Translations under genes and position numbers: made by a program
Shown: piece after piece, positions 9,258-16,113 of the stretch
How positions within the stretch are numbered: position 1 is the stretch's first letter
How the letters are laid out: each line of letters starts with the position of its first letter
Assembly (NCBI GenBank): GCA_045105615.1
Contig: JBGCDS010000012.1
Span: 1-51,333 of the forward strand
Length of the DNA stretch: 51,333 bases
Reading direction: 5' to 3'
DNA from: UBA1858 sp045105615
Lineage (GTDB): Bacteria > Pseudomonadota > Gammaproteobacteria > UBA4575
The notes under the pieces: generated by a model
Told to the model about the DNA's origin: nothing
What the model saw: only the letters and a program-made list of their open reading frames with translations
Database searches by the model: none

Positions 9258-9374
9258 CTCTAACTAACTTCCTATGTTCACCTCAACTACTACCAACCGC
9301 TGGAGTATATTTTACAGTGCCCGATTCAGCAACCAAAAATACGCCTATCTCACCACTTAAATCAGACTATTCCT

Positions 9375-10439
9375 TCAAGATCTGACCATTCTGAGCAATT
9401 CATTGAAACCTGACACCTCTGCCTCGAACTCAATCTGAGAGACACGCGAACTATCCAATATCCTAGGCCAGGCAAATAAAGGTGAGTTCTCATCAACCAG
9501 CCCAGTCACACACGTGGTTGCTGTCAGCACCTGCTCTTCAGACAATGCCTGCCAATGACGCTCTGACCACACCCCGCTTGGGTAACAAAAATGCGTCATG
9601 GGCTGATCTAACAATGGATCAATAGCCGTTCTATTATCCTGTATCTCTTTCAATGCAATATTATAATCAACAGGGAAAGTATGACGATGAGAATGTAATT
9701 GTATATCGACTCCCTGCTGTTGAAGCTCAGCCAGTTCTTGCTTAGTCACCAAATTAAACAATCGATCTTTATTTAATTGCTGATAATCTACTTGCAGCAC
9801 TTTGCCCAGCGCCTCAAGTATTGCCACTCTCTTTTCATTTCCTTTTAATTTTTGACCATATTCATTTATTAGCACCGCAATTTTACGTTTATTCTCTTTT
9901 GTTAATTCACAACTTTTGAATTCCGCTAGAGAAGGAATACCGAGCTGCGAGAAATCTGCTTGCGATTGCTTTGTTTTCCAAAACATATATCCCGCTGCCA
10001 ATGTAAACACGGGGCAATCTTTATCAAAGAAATAAGACGTTAAATACAAAGTCGAAGGATAGTTATATTTCTTCATGATAGGTGCAGCCTTACGCAACAC
10101 ACTGACATAACCATCATCAATAGTAATGACCACTCGATTACTTTCCAGAATGCCTTTACTTACCTCTTGATAAGCCTGATCCAAGCCAATCACTTTATAA
10201 CCTTTGCGCTTGAGATAACTCATCCTCTTCTCAAACTCTTGCGGCTCTATAAACAAACCTGGCACATTCAGGTGTTCATCTATTGTCGTAAAGCCATGGT
10301 AGCAAAGCACCCGCACTTTATTACGCAACAACCATCGAGCCATAGCAAATAACCCAAGATATTTACTAACAAGGAAAACGCTGTTTTTTATTTTAGTACG
10401 CATCAAGACGAGGTAGCTGTTTATATATTTAGTCAGCAA
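9375..10439 (-). CDS. Polysaccharide deacetylase family protein (NodB/CE4 fold)
   Basis: This is probably a metal-dependent deacetylase of N- or O-acetylated sugars in a cell-surface polysaccharide. The 354-residue product shows the NodB motifs in order: LCYHGF (45-50), TIDDGY (106-111, the usual TFDDG with Ile for Phe), a zinc motif HSHRH near residues 249-253, and CYPSG near 287. A large insert of about 100 residues separates motifs 1 and 2, seen in many exopolysaccharide-linked members. There is a hydrophobic N-terminal stretch (about 18-38), possibly a membrane anchor. The start is a TTG (10437-10439) with AAGG 5 nt upstream; ATG codons at residues 13 and 33 have no better site. It has no sugar-biosynthesis neighbours, so the substrate is unknown. 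Confidence 0.8.
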   Translation of the reverse strand: MLTKYINSYLVLMRTKIKNSVFLVSKYLGLFAMARWLLRNKVRVLCYHGFTTIDEHLNVPGLFIEPQEFEKRMSYLKRKGYKVIGLDQAYQEVSKGILESNRVVITIDDGYVSVLRKAAPIMKKYNYPSTLYLTSYFFDKDCPVFTLAAGYMFWKTKQSQADFSQLGIPSLAEFKSCELTKENKRKIAVLINEYGQKLKGNEKRVAILEALGKVLQVDYQQLNKDRLFNLVTKQELAELQQQGVDIQLHSHRHTFPVDYNIALKEIQDNRTAIDPLLDQPMTHFCYPSGVWSERHWQALSEEQVLTATTCVTGLVDENSPLFAWPRILDSSRVSQIEFEAEVSGFNELLRMVRS

Positions 10440-10600
10440 TTACACCTTATTATCAATACAATCACCAGTAACTGATATACAGAATTAACAAATTCATCGA
10501 TAAGCAATCTAGCGACTCAATCCACAGCTGGATGACAACCTCTGTTCACCTCATGAAATATCACATAAGTAAAACCTTAGCCTTCTCCCATTGTCTCAAT

Positions 10601-10606
10601 TATGAT
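10601..10606 (+). promoter_or_regulatory. Possible -10 element for the muramidase gene
   Basis: TATGAT at 10601-10606 matches five of six positions of the sigma70 -10 box and lies 34 nt before the ATG at 10641. The only -35-like hexamer at a usable distance is weak (TTAGCC, 10577-10582, 18-nt spacer). This is a tentative call. Confidence 0.3.
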
Positions 10607-10640
10607 CTTTTGAAATAAGACTACTAAGGGCTGATAAGCA

Positions 10641-11417
10641 ATGTCTAAACAACGAATAAAACGACTGCAAAAACAACTTAACCTGGATGCTGATGGCATC
10701 ATTGGCCCAGCAACACTTTCTGCATTTGAAAATGCAGTTCTTGGCAAACAAAAATCCAGCCAAGAAACATCCCTTTATTCATTAACTCTATCTAAAAAGG
10801 GCTTTCAACAAATCATTGAACATGAAATAAGCTCTCCAGAATACTATCGCCTGCGCTTACAAAAACCGACTTGGCCTGGCGGCGCATCAGGCATCACCAT
10901 TGGTATTGGTTACGACCTTGGCTATCACCGCGCTTCACAGATACGAAAAGACTGGTCTCCCTATGTTTCAGATAAAGAATTGCAGCAATTAGTCAGTGTC
11001 GCCAGCAAAAAAGGAGAAGTCGCGAAAAAAGCACGCAGCAAACTCAACAACATACGCATTCCTTATGATGCCGCTGCAACTGTTTTTTCAGAAAGCACAC
11101 TCCCTCGTTACGCTAAAGGTACTCGTAAAATCTACTACGGTATTGATAAATTACTGCCGGATGCACAGGCAGCACTACTCTCATTAGTTTACAACCGGGG
11201 CACTCGTCTTTCCGGTTCAAAAAGAAAAGAAATGAAGGCAATTCAAGCCCTAGTTAAAAAACAACAATACAATCAAATTGCCAATCAACTTATCTCAATG
11301 AAACGCCTATGGGAAAATACTAATCTAGCAGGACTATTAAAACGCCGAGACGATGAAGCAAATTTAATTCGCCATGCAAGCAAACGCTATGCTTGGAAGG
11401 AATTAGTTAGAGTATGA
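10641..11417 (+). CDS. Peptidoglycan-binding, pesticin/T4-lysozyme-like muramidase
   Basis: The 258-residue product joins a short N-terminal peptidoglycan-binding motif (about 5-30, RLQKQLNLDADGIIGPATLSAF) to a lysozyme-like domain (about 50-258). The segment SGITIGIGYDLGYH (83-96) is the pattern of the pesticin/T4-type muramidase fold. Candidate catalytic residues are E60 or E62, D92 and T86. A LLSLVYNRG helix near residue 180 fits the lysozyme C-terminal lobe. There is no signal peptide or membrane segment, and an in-frame stop two codons before the ATG rules out an upstream extension. It is the only plus-strand gene in the insert. It could be a phage-type endolysin remnant, a secreted antibacterial effector, or a cytoplasmic enzyme released on lysis; I cannot choose among these. 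Confidence 0.72.
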   Translation: MSKQRIKRLQKQLNLDADGIIGPATLSAFENAVLGKQKSSQETSLYSLTLSKKGFQQIIEHEISSPEYYRLRLQKPTWPGGASGITIGIGYDLGYHRASQIRKDWSPYVSDKELQQLVSVASKKGEVAKKARSKLNNIRIPYDAAATVFSESTLPRYAKGTRKIYYGIDKLLPDAQAALLSLVYNRGTRLSGSKRKEMKAIQALVKKQQYNQIANQLISMKRLWENTNLAGLLKRRDDEANLIRHASKRYAWKELVRV

Positions 11418-11439
11418 ATTAGCTTTCACCTGCTTAAGC

Positions 11440-11457
11440 TAATGATAGCTATCATTA
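11440..11457. repeat. Perfect 18-bp palindrome between convergent genes
   Basis: TAATGATAGCTATCATTA is fully self-complementary. It lies 22 nt after the muramidase stop and just past the stop codon of the convergent minus-strand gene. A second overlapping inverted repeat (TTAGCTT/AAGCTAA) sits beside it. It may serve as a bidirectional terminator, though it lacks GC pairs and T runs. It also loosely resembles a Fur-type operator, but its position between 3' ends argues against that. Confidence 0.5.
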
Positions 11458-11460
11458 AAC

Positions 11461-12648
11461 TTACTGTCGCCAATAGTTACCAATAGAATTACGACGAACA
11501 TTTCTAGGCTGAGCCTTCTCTTGACCCCACATGTTAAGCAGATTGCGCTCAAACAACTGGATAGTCTCGCTATCACAAGCATGGTTTGACAATAGCTGCG
11601 TTATACCTTTATACACTTCAAAGGCATCCATTTTCTGACCCGACGCACCGGCAATGCGCGCAGTTATAAGCAATCCGCCATTCTTATTACACATCGAACG
11701 ACAGGCAGTTTTAAATTCAGGCTTAACTTTATAACTTGTAACTTTCGTCACTGCAGGATCACTCCCCAGATAAATCCCATTAAGCGTTTCATAAACCTGT
11801 TCTGGGTATGTTGTTGTAAAAGTAACTTCTGATGATCCAGGCCCATAACATTGATTAGGCCACTTGCGTGACGTTGCTAACAAGTAATAGCCCAACACAT
11901 CTTCTAAGAAAGTAAAATCATTCCCCTTAGCACCTAAGGTATTAATAATCATGCCCAGTGCCATAGCTTCATCTCCACCCACTAACGCTATTTCATCCAG
12001 ATACTCTCCTGCAAGTGTGTTTTGCCTATCGAAATCTCCATTGTAAATCGTCTGCAAATAATACCCGCCTGCCAAGTTACATATCTCACATGTCTTTTCA
12101 TATTCTGCTTGCTCTTCTGCGACTTTCGCACGCATCTCCGCTTCTTGCTTCACAAGCTTTGCACGAACCTTCGCGTCAGCAACAATTTTTTCTTCTAGCT
12201 TGCCGTCACCACAGATGACAGGAATATCTCCATCTAGCTTATCCAGAGAGGCATTCTGTAGTTCCGCCATAATTTTTGGATCGGAAAAGATAGCAGCGTC
12301 ATTGATATCATGACCCAGTTGCTTCATGTAGATTTGTTCTAAGCCAACTACCCCACCTGCATCACGACCATAGAAATGATTGCCGCCAGTCAAACCAATA
12401 AACTCAACCCCCGACCCAAACAACTCATTAAATTCACGATCACTTAAAGGAACGTGCCCCTTAGTATGTTTCTTGTAAAGCTTATAACCCAATACACCGT
12501 CGACAATAGGACAGTTTTTAACTTTTCCATTTCGAAAATCACTAAGCTTATGAACGCTAATGCCATCTGTCAGCGACTGCGCCAATACAAATGAAGATGA
12601 AAGTAAGAGCGACACTAAGACAACCGATAAAACAGTCCTCAAATACAT
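11461..12648 (-). CDS. Secreted protein of unknown function
   Basis: I do not recognise this family. I chose the ATG at 12646-12648 over one 12 codons upstream because GGAGA precedes it at good distance and it exposes a clean signal peptide: MYLRT, a hydrophobic core to about residue 20, and a VLA|Q cleavage site after residue 23. The mature protein of about 372 residues has eight cysteines, including a CEIC pair and a CRSMC pair, consistent with disulfides in the periplasm or outside the cell. A charged helical stretch rich in K, E, A and R (about residues 150-190) precedes CEIC. The C-terminus is basic (QPRNVRRNSIGNYWRQ). It is the last gene of the minus-strand series that begins near tRNA-fMet. 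Confidence 0.75.
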   Translation of the reverse strand: MYLRTVLSVVLVSLLLSSSFVLAQSLTDGISVHKLSDFRNGKVKNCPIVDGVLGYKLYKKHTKGHVPLSDREFNELFGSGVEFIGLTGGNHFYGRDAGGVVGLEQIYMKQLGHDINDAAIFSDPKIMAELQNASLDKLDGDIPVICGDGKLEEKIVADAKVRAKLVKQEAEMRAKVAEEQAEYEKTCEICNLAGGYYLQTIYNGDFDRQNTLAGEYLDEIALVGGDEAMALGMIINTLGAKGNDFTFLEDVLGYYLLATSRKWPNQCYGPGSSEVTFTTTYPEQVYETLNGIYLGSDPAVTKVTSYKVKPEFKTACRSMCNKNGGLLITARIAGASGQKMDAFEVYKGITQLLSNHACDSETIQLFERNLLNMWGQEKAQPRNVRRNSIGNYWRQ

Positions 12649-12735
12649 ATGATTCTCCGCAAGACACTCAAAAGTTGAAATCAATCGAGCCTGACTCTAT
12701 TGCTACAACAACCATTCAATAATTTATTATGAAAA

Positions 12736-13206
12736 TTAGATGTGGTATCTAAAATAAAACAAGAGTAATGGTAATACACCCATGACAATAGTAATAAAAA
12801 TGCCTAACTTACTCGCAACAATTAAGAAGCTTTTTTTGGGGTTACTAGGCTTATAGAAAACCTTAGCTTTGCCGTCAGCACACTTTTGAACAGATGACAT
12901 TTGCTTGCGTAATATAAACCTTGCATTATGACTGGCGACAATTAACCAAGGAGATATTCTTCTCCCCTCATATTTCACACCAGAGACAACATAATTATAC
13001 AAAGTATTAGCAGTATAAATTTGATCAGTTTTAAGCACAGATGCTCCAAACTTCTCAACATCAAACTCCACAAGATCCCCCTTCGTATAAGGCCAGTATC
13101 TAGTACGAATTTGGAATACAGTCGAATAAACGCAAAGGATGAATATATAAATTGCAGCCCAGAACCAAATACCCTGTGCCTGACCTAAAATAGCAGATTG
13201 CCACAT
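12736..13206 (-). CDS. DUF3592-like membrane protein
   Basis: The 156-residue product has an N-terminal membrane segment (about 12-32), an extramembrane beta-rich domain, and a C-terminal membrane segment (about 131-151). The domain carries YNYVVSGVKYEGRRISPW and AKVFYKPSNPKKSFL; the Y.Y.V.G..Y.G and V.Y.P.NP..S.L patterns are those of DUF3592 proteins, whose function is unknown. The ATG is at 13204-13206. It follows the small membrane protein gene by about 100 nt, and a copy of the short repeat lies in that spacer. Accessory gene, function unknown. Confidence 0.7.
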   Translation of the reverse strand: MWQSAILGQAQGIWFWAAIYIFILCVYSTVFQIRTRYWPYTKGDLVEFDVEKFGASVLKTDQIYTANTLYNYVVSGVKYEGRRISPWLIVASHNARFILRKQMSSVQKCADGKAKVFYKPSNPKKSFLIVASKLGIFITIVMGVLPLLLFYFRYHI

Positions 13207-13273
13207 CTCTTGAAAATAGATAATTGTTAGCTCCCAAGTTTATAACGATTGCTATGATTAACGTCTACTTCCT

Positions 13274-13298
13274 GCGCAATAGCGGTCATTCATTGGCT
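13274..13298. repeat. Short degenerate repeat, copy A
   Basis: This 25-nt segment matches copy B (13563-13587) at 21 of 25 positions, sharing GCGCAA and GTCATTCA blocks. It begins 9 nt beyond the stop codon of the small membrane protein gene, on its downstream side. Confidence 0.55.
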
Positions 13299-13307
13299 TC
13301 ACCAAGA

Positions 13308-13544
13308 TTATTTTATTGTTTTAAAAGATTTTATTAAAAAATATATTCCTGGGCCTATGTAAGACAATGCTGTCACAAAAAACCACAATGACTCATCTCC
13401 CAAACAATTCAATTTATCATAAAGCCAAAATGGTATTTGTATACATAGCTTATTAGAATAATTGATTGACTCATATAGATTGTAAAAAAATAATCCAAAG
13501 AAGAGCAAAGACCATCCAAGACTTGATTTTGACTTAATTTTCAC
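13308..13544 (-). CDS. Small hypothetical membrane protein
   Basis: The 78-residue product has two or three hydrophobic stretches (about 9-27, 36-43 and 52-72) with a basic N-terminus (MKIKSKSS) and a basic C-terminal tail (KSFKTIK). That layout fits a small inner-membrane protein with both ends in the cytoplasm. The start is a GTG (13542-13544) with GGAAG about 9 nt upstream. I do not recognise the family. It lies between two copies of the short repeat, in the same direction as its neighbours. Confidence 0.55.
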   Translation of the reverse strand: MKIKSKSSLGWSLLFFGLFFYNLYESINYSNKLCIQIPFWLYDKLNCLGDESLWFFVTALSYIGPGIYFLIKSFKTIK

Positions 13545-13562
13545 AATACATTTCTTCCATCA

Positions 13563-13587
13563 GCGCAAAAGCAGTCATTCAGTAGCT
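13563..13587. repeat. Short degenerate repeat, copy B
   Basis: This 25-nt segment is the partner of copy A (21 of 25 identical). It starts 14 nt beyond the stop codon of the DUF2059 gene and ends 18 nt before the GTG of the small membrane protein gene. Confidence 0.55.
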
Positions 13588-13601
13588 GAGTACTGTGATT
13601 T

Positions 13602-14098
13602 TTATTTATATACGCCTTCACTTCTCAATCTAGCTTCTAATCGTTGATTTATCAATGGCACGAGAGACTCGGCGTGTTTTTGACCTGCTAACATAGATTC
13701 TTGCGTGAGGCTGGGTAAGTGTCTAGTAAATTTTTTGCCGGTTTTAGTTTTATAGAATGCAACCAATTTCTTTAACTCATCGACAGTAAAGTACTTACTG
13801 TAGAGATCATATGAAAGTTCATGCAAGAAGCCGCTTTCGACAAACTCATCATTAAAAATACTACCAACCTCGTCTTTTACTATATCAATAACTTTTTGAT
13901 CTATTTTTTTTTACCGCTCTCTGATAGCGCTTGAATTACTTGATTTGAAACACCAACCCCCATCATTTCTCCAATTTCAATTGCCTTTGTCAAAACGAGC
14001 AGCTCATCTATTACAGATTTTGTTTCATTGGGTATTTCATCAGCGCAGAGAGTGCTTGCGCTGATTGCAATAATTAATGCTGCAATTAATTCTTTCAT
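13602..14098 (-). pseudogene. DUF2059 protein gene interrupted by a frameshift at an A9 run
   Basis: The gene starts at ATG 14096-14098, preceded by AGGGG at 5 nt. It encodes a signal peptide (MKELIAALIIAISASTLCADE) and then reads to GKKK followed by a stop, where nine A in a row occur on the coding strand (T9 at 13904-13912). One extra A would keep the frame open through IDQKVIDIVKDEVGSIFNDE and join it to the downstream frame, which ends at 13602 with TVDELKKLVAFYKTKTGKKF, the typical DUF2059 C-terminal pattern. The repaired protein has about 165 residues. DUF2059 proteins are small periplasmic proteins of unknown function. The break may be a true mutation, an assembly error at a homopolymer, or a site of transcriptional slippage. 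Confidence 0.8.
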
Positions 14099-14489
14099 GT
14101 TATCCCCTAAAAAAATAATTATATGAGATTTATCATTGACACTGAGATTACGCATACCATTTTTAACTATTTTCAATGCTATTGCGTAATATCGGGCAAT
14201 GACAACAGTTACAGAATACTAACAAATCACAATAAATAGAAAATACAGATTCAGTTGCTATAAATATCTTCATGCCTGCTTTCGGACGAAAGCGGTCAGT
14301 AGCGTCACGCTACCACTTCCCCAAACATTCGAGGAATAAAACTGTAATTTACGGGGCACAGCGATTGCTCTTGTAAAGAATTTGTACGATTTGTAAGAAT
14401 AACGCACAAAGAAAATAGCCCCAAGGTAACCCCAACAGGTTTTAAGAGAATTTAGAGATATGAAAAGTTAGATAACTTATTCTTTTTAT
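14099..14489. other. Gene-free stretch between the DUF2059 gene and tRNA-fMet
   Basis: This 391-nt stretch holds no supported gene. It contains a hairpin-forming repeat (14278-14313) and two direct copies of CCCCAA exactly one helical turn apart (14419-14424 and 14430-14435), with a third CCCCAA at 14319-14324. It lies directly at the 3' end of tRNA-fMet, a common place for mobile-element insertion, but I found neither an integrase gene nor a second copy of the tRNA end. Confidence 0.5.
14278..14313. repeat. Tandem hairpins, possible diverged repeat copy C
   Basis: GCTTTC-GGAC-GAAAGC (14278-14293) is followed by GTAGCG-TCA-CGCTAC (14299-14313). The central CGAAAGCGGTC...AGTAGC resembles copies A and B with a 4-nt deletion. 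Both stems are perfect. The relation to A and B is suggestive, not proven. Confidence 0.5.
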
Positions 14490-14566
<77 letters not shown>

Positions 14567-14681
14567 TCAATTAGGTAGGCATCGAAATAAGAATTTGGTC
14601 TTATCCCGAGTCAATCTGAGCGAGCGAGTGTACGCAGCTAAGCGTGATAATTCAAGGCGGTTAAAAACTAATACTTTCCGG

Positions 14682-16109
14682 TCAACCTATTGCCTGTCGG
14701 CATAATGCAATTAATATCTGTGGAAATAGAAATAAACCAACGACTGATAGAGCATGAATACTCAATACGGAGACATGGAATGTAGGCATAGCCACTCTCT
14801 GAATAGCCTCTCCTTCTTCAAAATACATCAGCTTAATCACACGCAGATAATAGAATGCACCTATTACAGAGGAAATCACGGCGACGATAGCCAACCCTAT
14901 GCCGCCATCAGCGACTAATGCTTGAAGTATATTTAGCTTGGCATAGAAGCCCACTGTCATTGGTATTCCTGCCATTGAGAACATTAACAACAACATTAAA
15001 AATGCCAACCAGGGATAGGCTTTGGATAGGCCCATCAGATCATCTAAGTTCTCTAAGCTATGATTCATTCTTTCTGCACATAGCAATATGCCAAACACAG
15101 CTGAACTCATTAACGCATAGGTAAGCGTATAAAATAGTGCCGCTGAGTAACCAGTGCTGTCTCCTATTAACAAACCCAACAATATATAGCCAACATGTCC
15201 AATCGTAGAGTAACCCAACATTCGTCTTAGGTTGGTCTGGGCGATGGCAATAATATTACCCACAGCCAATGACAATAACGCCAACACAATCAATGATTGC
15301 TGCCAATATTCATGCATGTACTGCAAGCCATCCATTAGCAGTCTTAATGCTAATAACAAACCTGCAATTTTAGGGACACTCGCAATTAACAAGGTGACTG
15401 GTAATGGCGCGCCTTGATACACATCTGGTAACCACATATGAAAAGGGACTGCTCCCAGTTTAAAGGCAAGCCCAATCACTACAAAAATAACGGCAGCGAT
15501 AATACCTATGCCCATATCATTTTCAACACTGAGCTCAGACAAATACAAGGTGCCAGTCAATCCATAGATCAATGAAATCCCATACAACAAGAAGCCTGAT
15601 GCGATTGCACCTAAAACAAAATATTTAATCGCAGCCTCTGAGCTAACAGAATCATCTCTATTCATTGCCACTAAGGCATACATTGAAAACGAAAGTAGTT
15701 CTAAGCCCAAATACACCATCAATAAGTGATTAGCAGAGCTTATTAACATCATCCCTAATAAAGAAAATAGAGATAATGCATAATACTCACCACGCGGGAA
15801 TTGATGTTTATTAATATATCCTCGCGAATACAGCACGACTACCGTCATAAATGCGCACATGGATGACTTAGCCAGCACTGACAAATCATCCACTATATAA
15901 AAATCATTAAACAACTCTGTCGCCAGTCCCGTAAACGGTCGCACGCATAAATACAGAGTTACCAATAGTACGGCTTGAGTTAACACAAATGTTGAGTGAC
16001 TTTGTGTGGGCATAAACACCCCCACTAGCAACACAAGACAGGCACCTAATAACAATACGATTTCCGGCACTGCCATCATGTAATCTAACACCATTGTTTC
16101 TACTTGCAT
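14682..16109 (-). CDS. nuoN: NADH-quinone oxidoreductase subunit N
   Basis: NuoN is one of three antiporter-like proton-pumping subunits in the membrane arm of complex I. The 475-residue product is hydrophobic throughout, with about 14 predicted helices and the proton_antipo_M core: SSEAAIKYFVLGAIASGFLLYGISLIYG, then AFKLGAVPFHMWLPDVYQGAP with its channel lysine, and AIAQTNLRRMLGYSTIGHVGYILLG. The ATG at 16107-16109 lies 4 nt after the nuoM stop codon. It is the last gene of the nuo operon. No strong terminator follows, so the tRNA-fMet behind it may be cut from a read-through transcript. Confidence 0.98.
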   Translation of the reverse strand: MQVETMVLDYMMAVPEIVLLLGACLVLLVGVFMPTQSHSTFVLTQAVLLVTLYLCVRPFTGLATELFNDFYIVDDLSVLAKSSMCAFMTVVVLYSRGYINKHQFPRGEYYALSLFSLLGMMLISSANHLLMVYLGLELLSFSMYALVAMNRDDSVSSEAAIKYFVLGAIASGFLLYGISLIYGLTGTLYLSELSVENDMGIGIIAAVIFVVIGLAFKLGAVPFHMWLPDVYQGAPLPVTLLIASVPKIAGLLLALRLLMDGLQYMHEYWQQSLIVLALLSLAVGNIIAIAQTNLRRMLGYSTIGHVGYILLGLLIGDSTGYSAALFYTLTYALMSSAVFGILLCAERMNHSLENLDDLMGLSKAYPWLAFLMLLLMFSMAGIPMTVGFYAKLNILQALVADGGIGLAIVAVISSVIGAFYYLRVIKLMYFEEGEAIQRVAMPTFHVSVLSIHALSVVGLFLFPQILIALCRQAIG

Positions 16110-16113
16110 GTCA

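Noticed and set aside
11440..11457. Fur operator
   Set aside because: The palindrome resembles part of a Fur box, but it lies between two convergent 3' ends, where an operator would control no start.
13260..14320. Integron cassette array with attC sites
   Set aside because: The gene-plus-repeat layout is suggestive, but I could not find the paired RYYYAAC and GTTRRRY core sites, and there is no integrase in the window.
9375..14489. Prophage or integrative element
   Set aside because: No integrase, terminase, capsid, or conjugation gene, and no second copy of the tRNA-fMet 3' end found near the rimP side.
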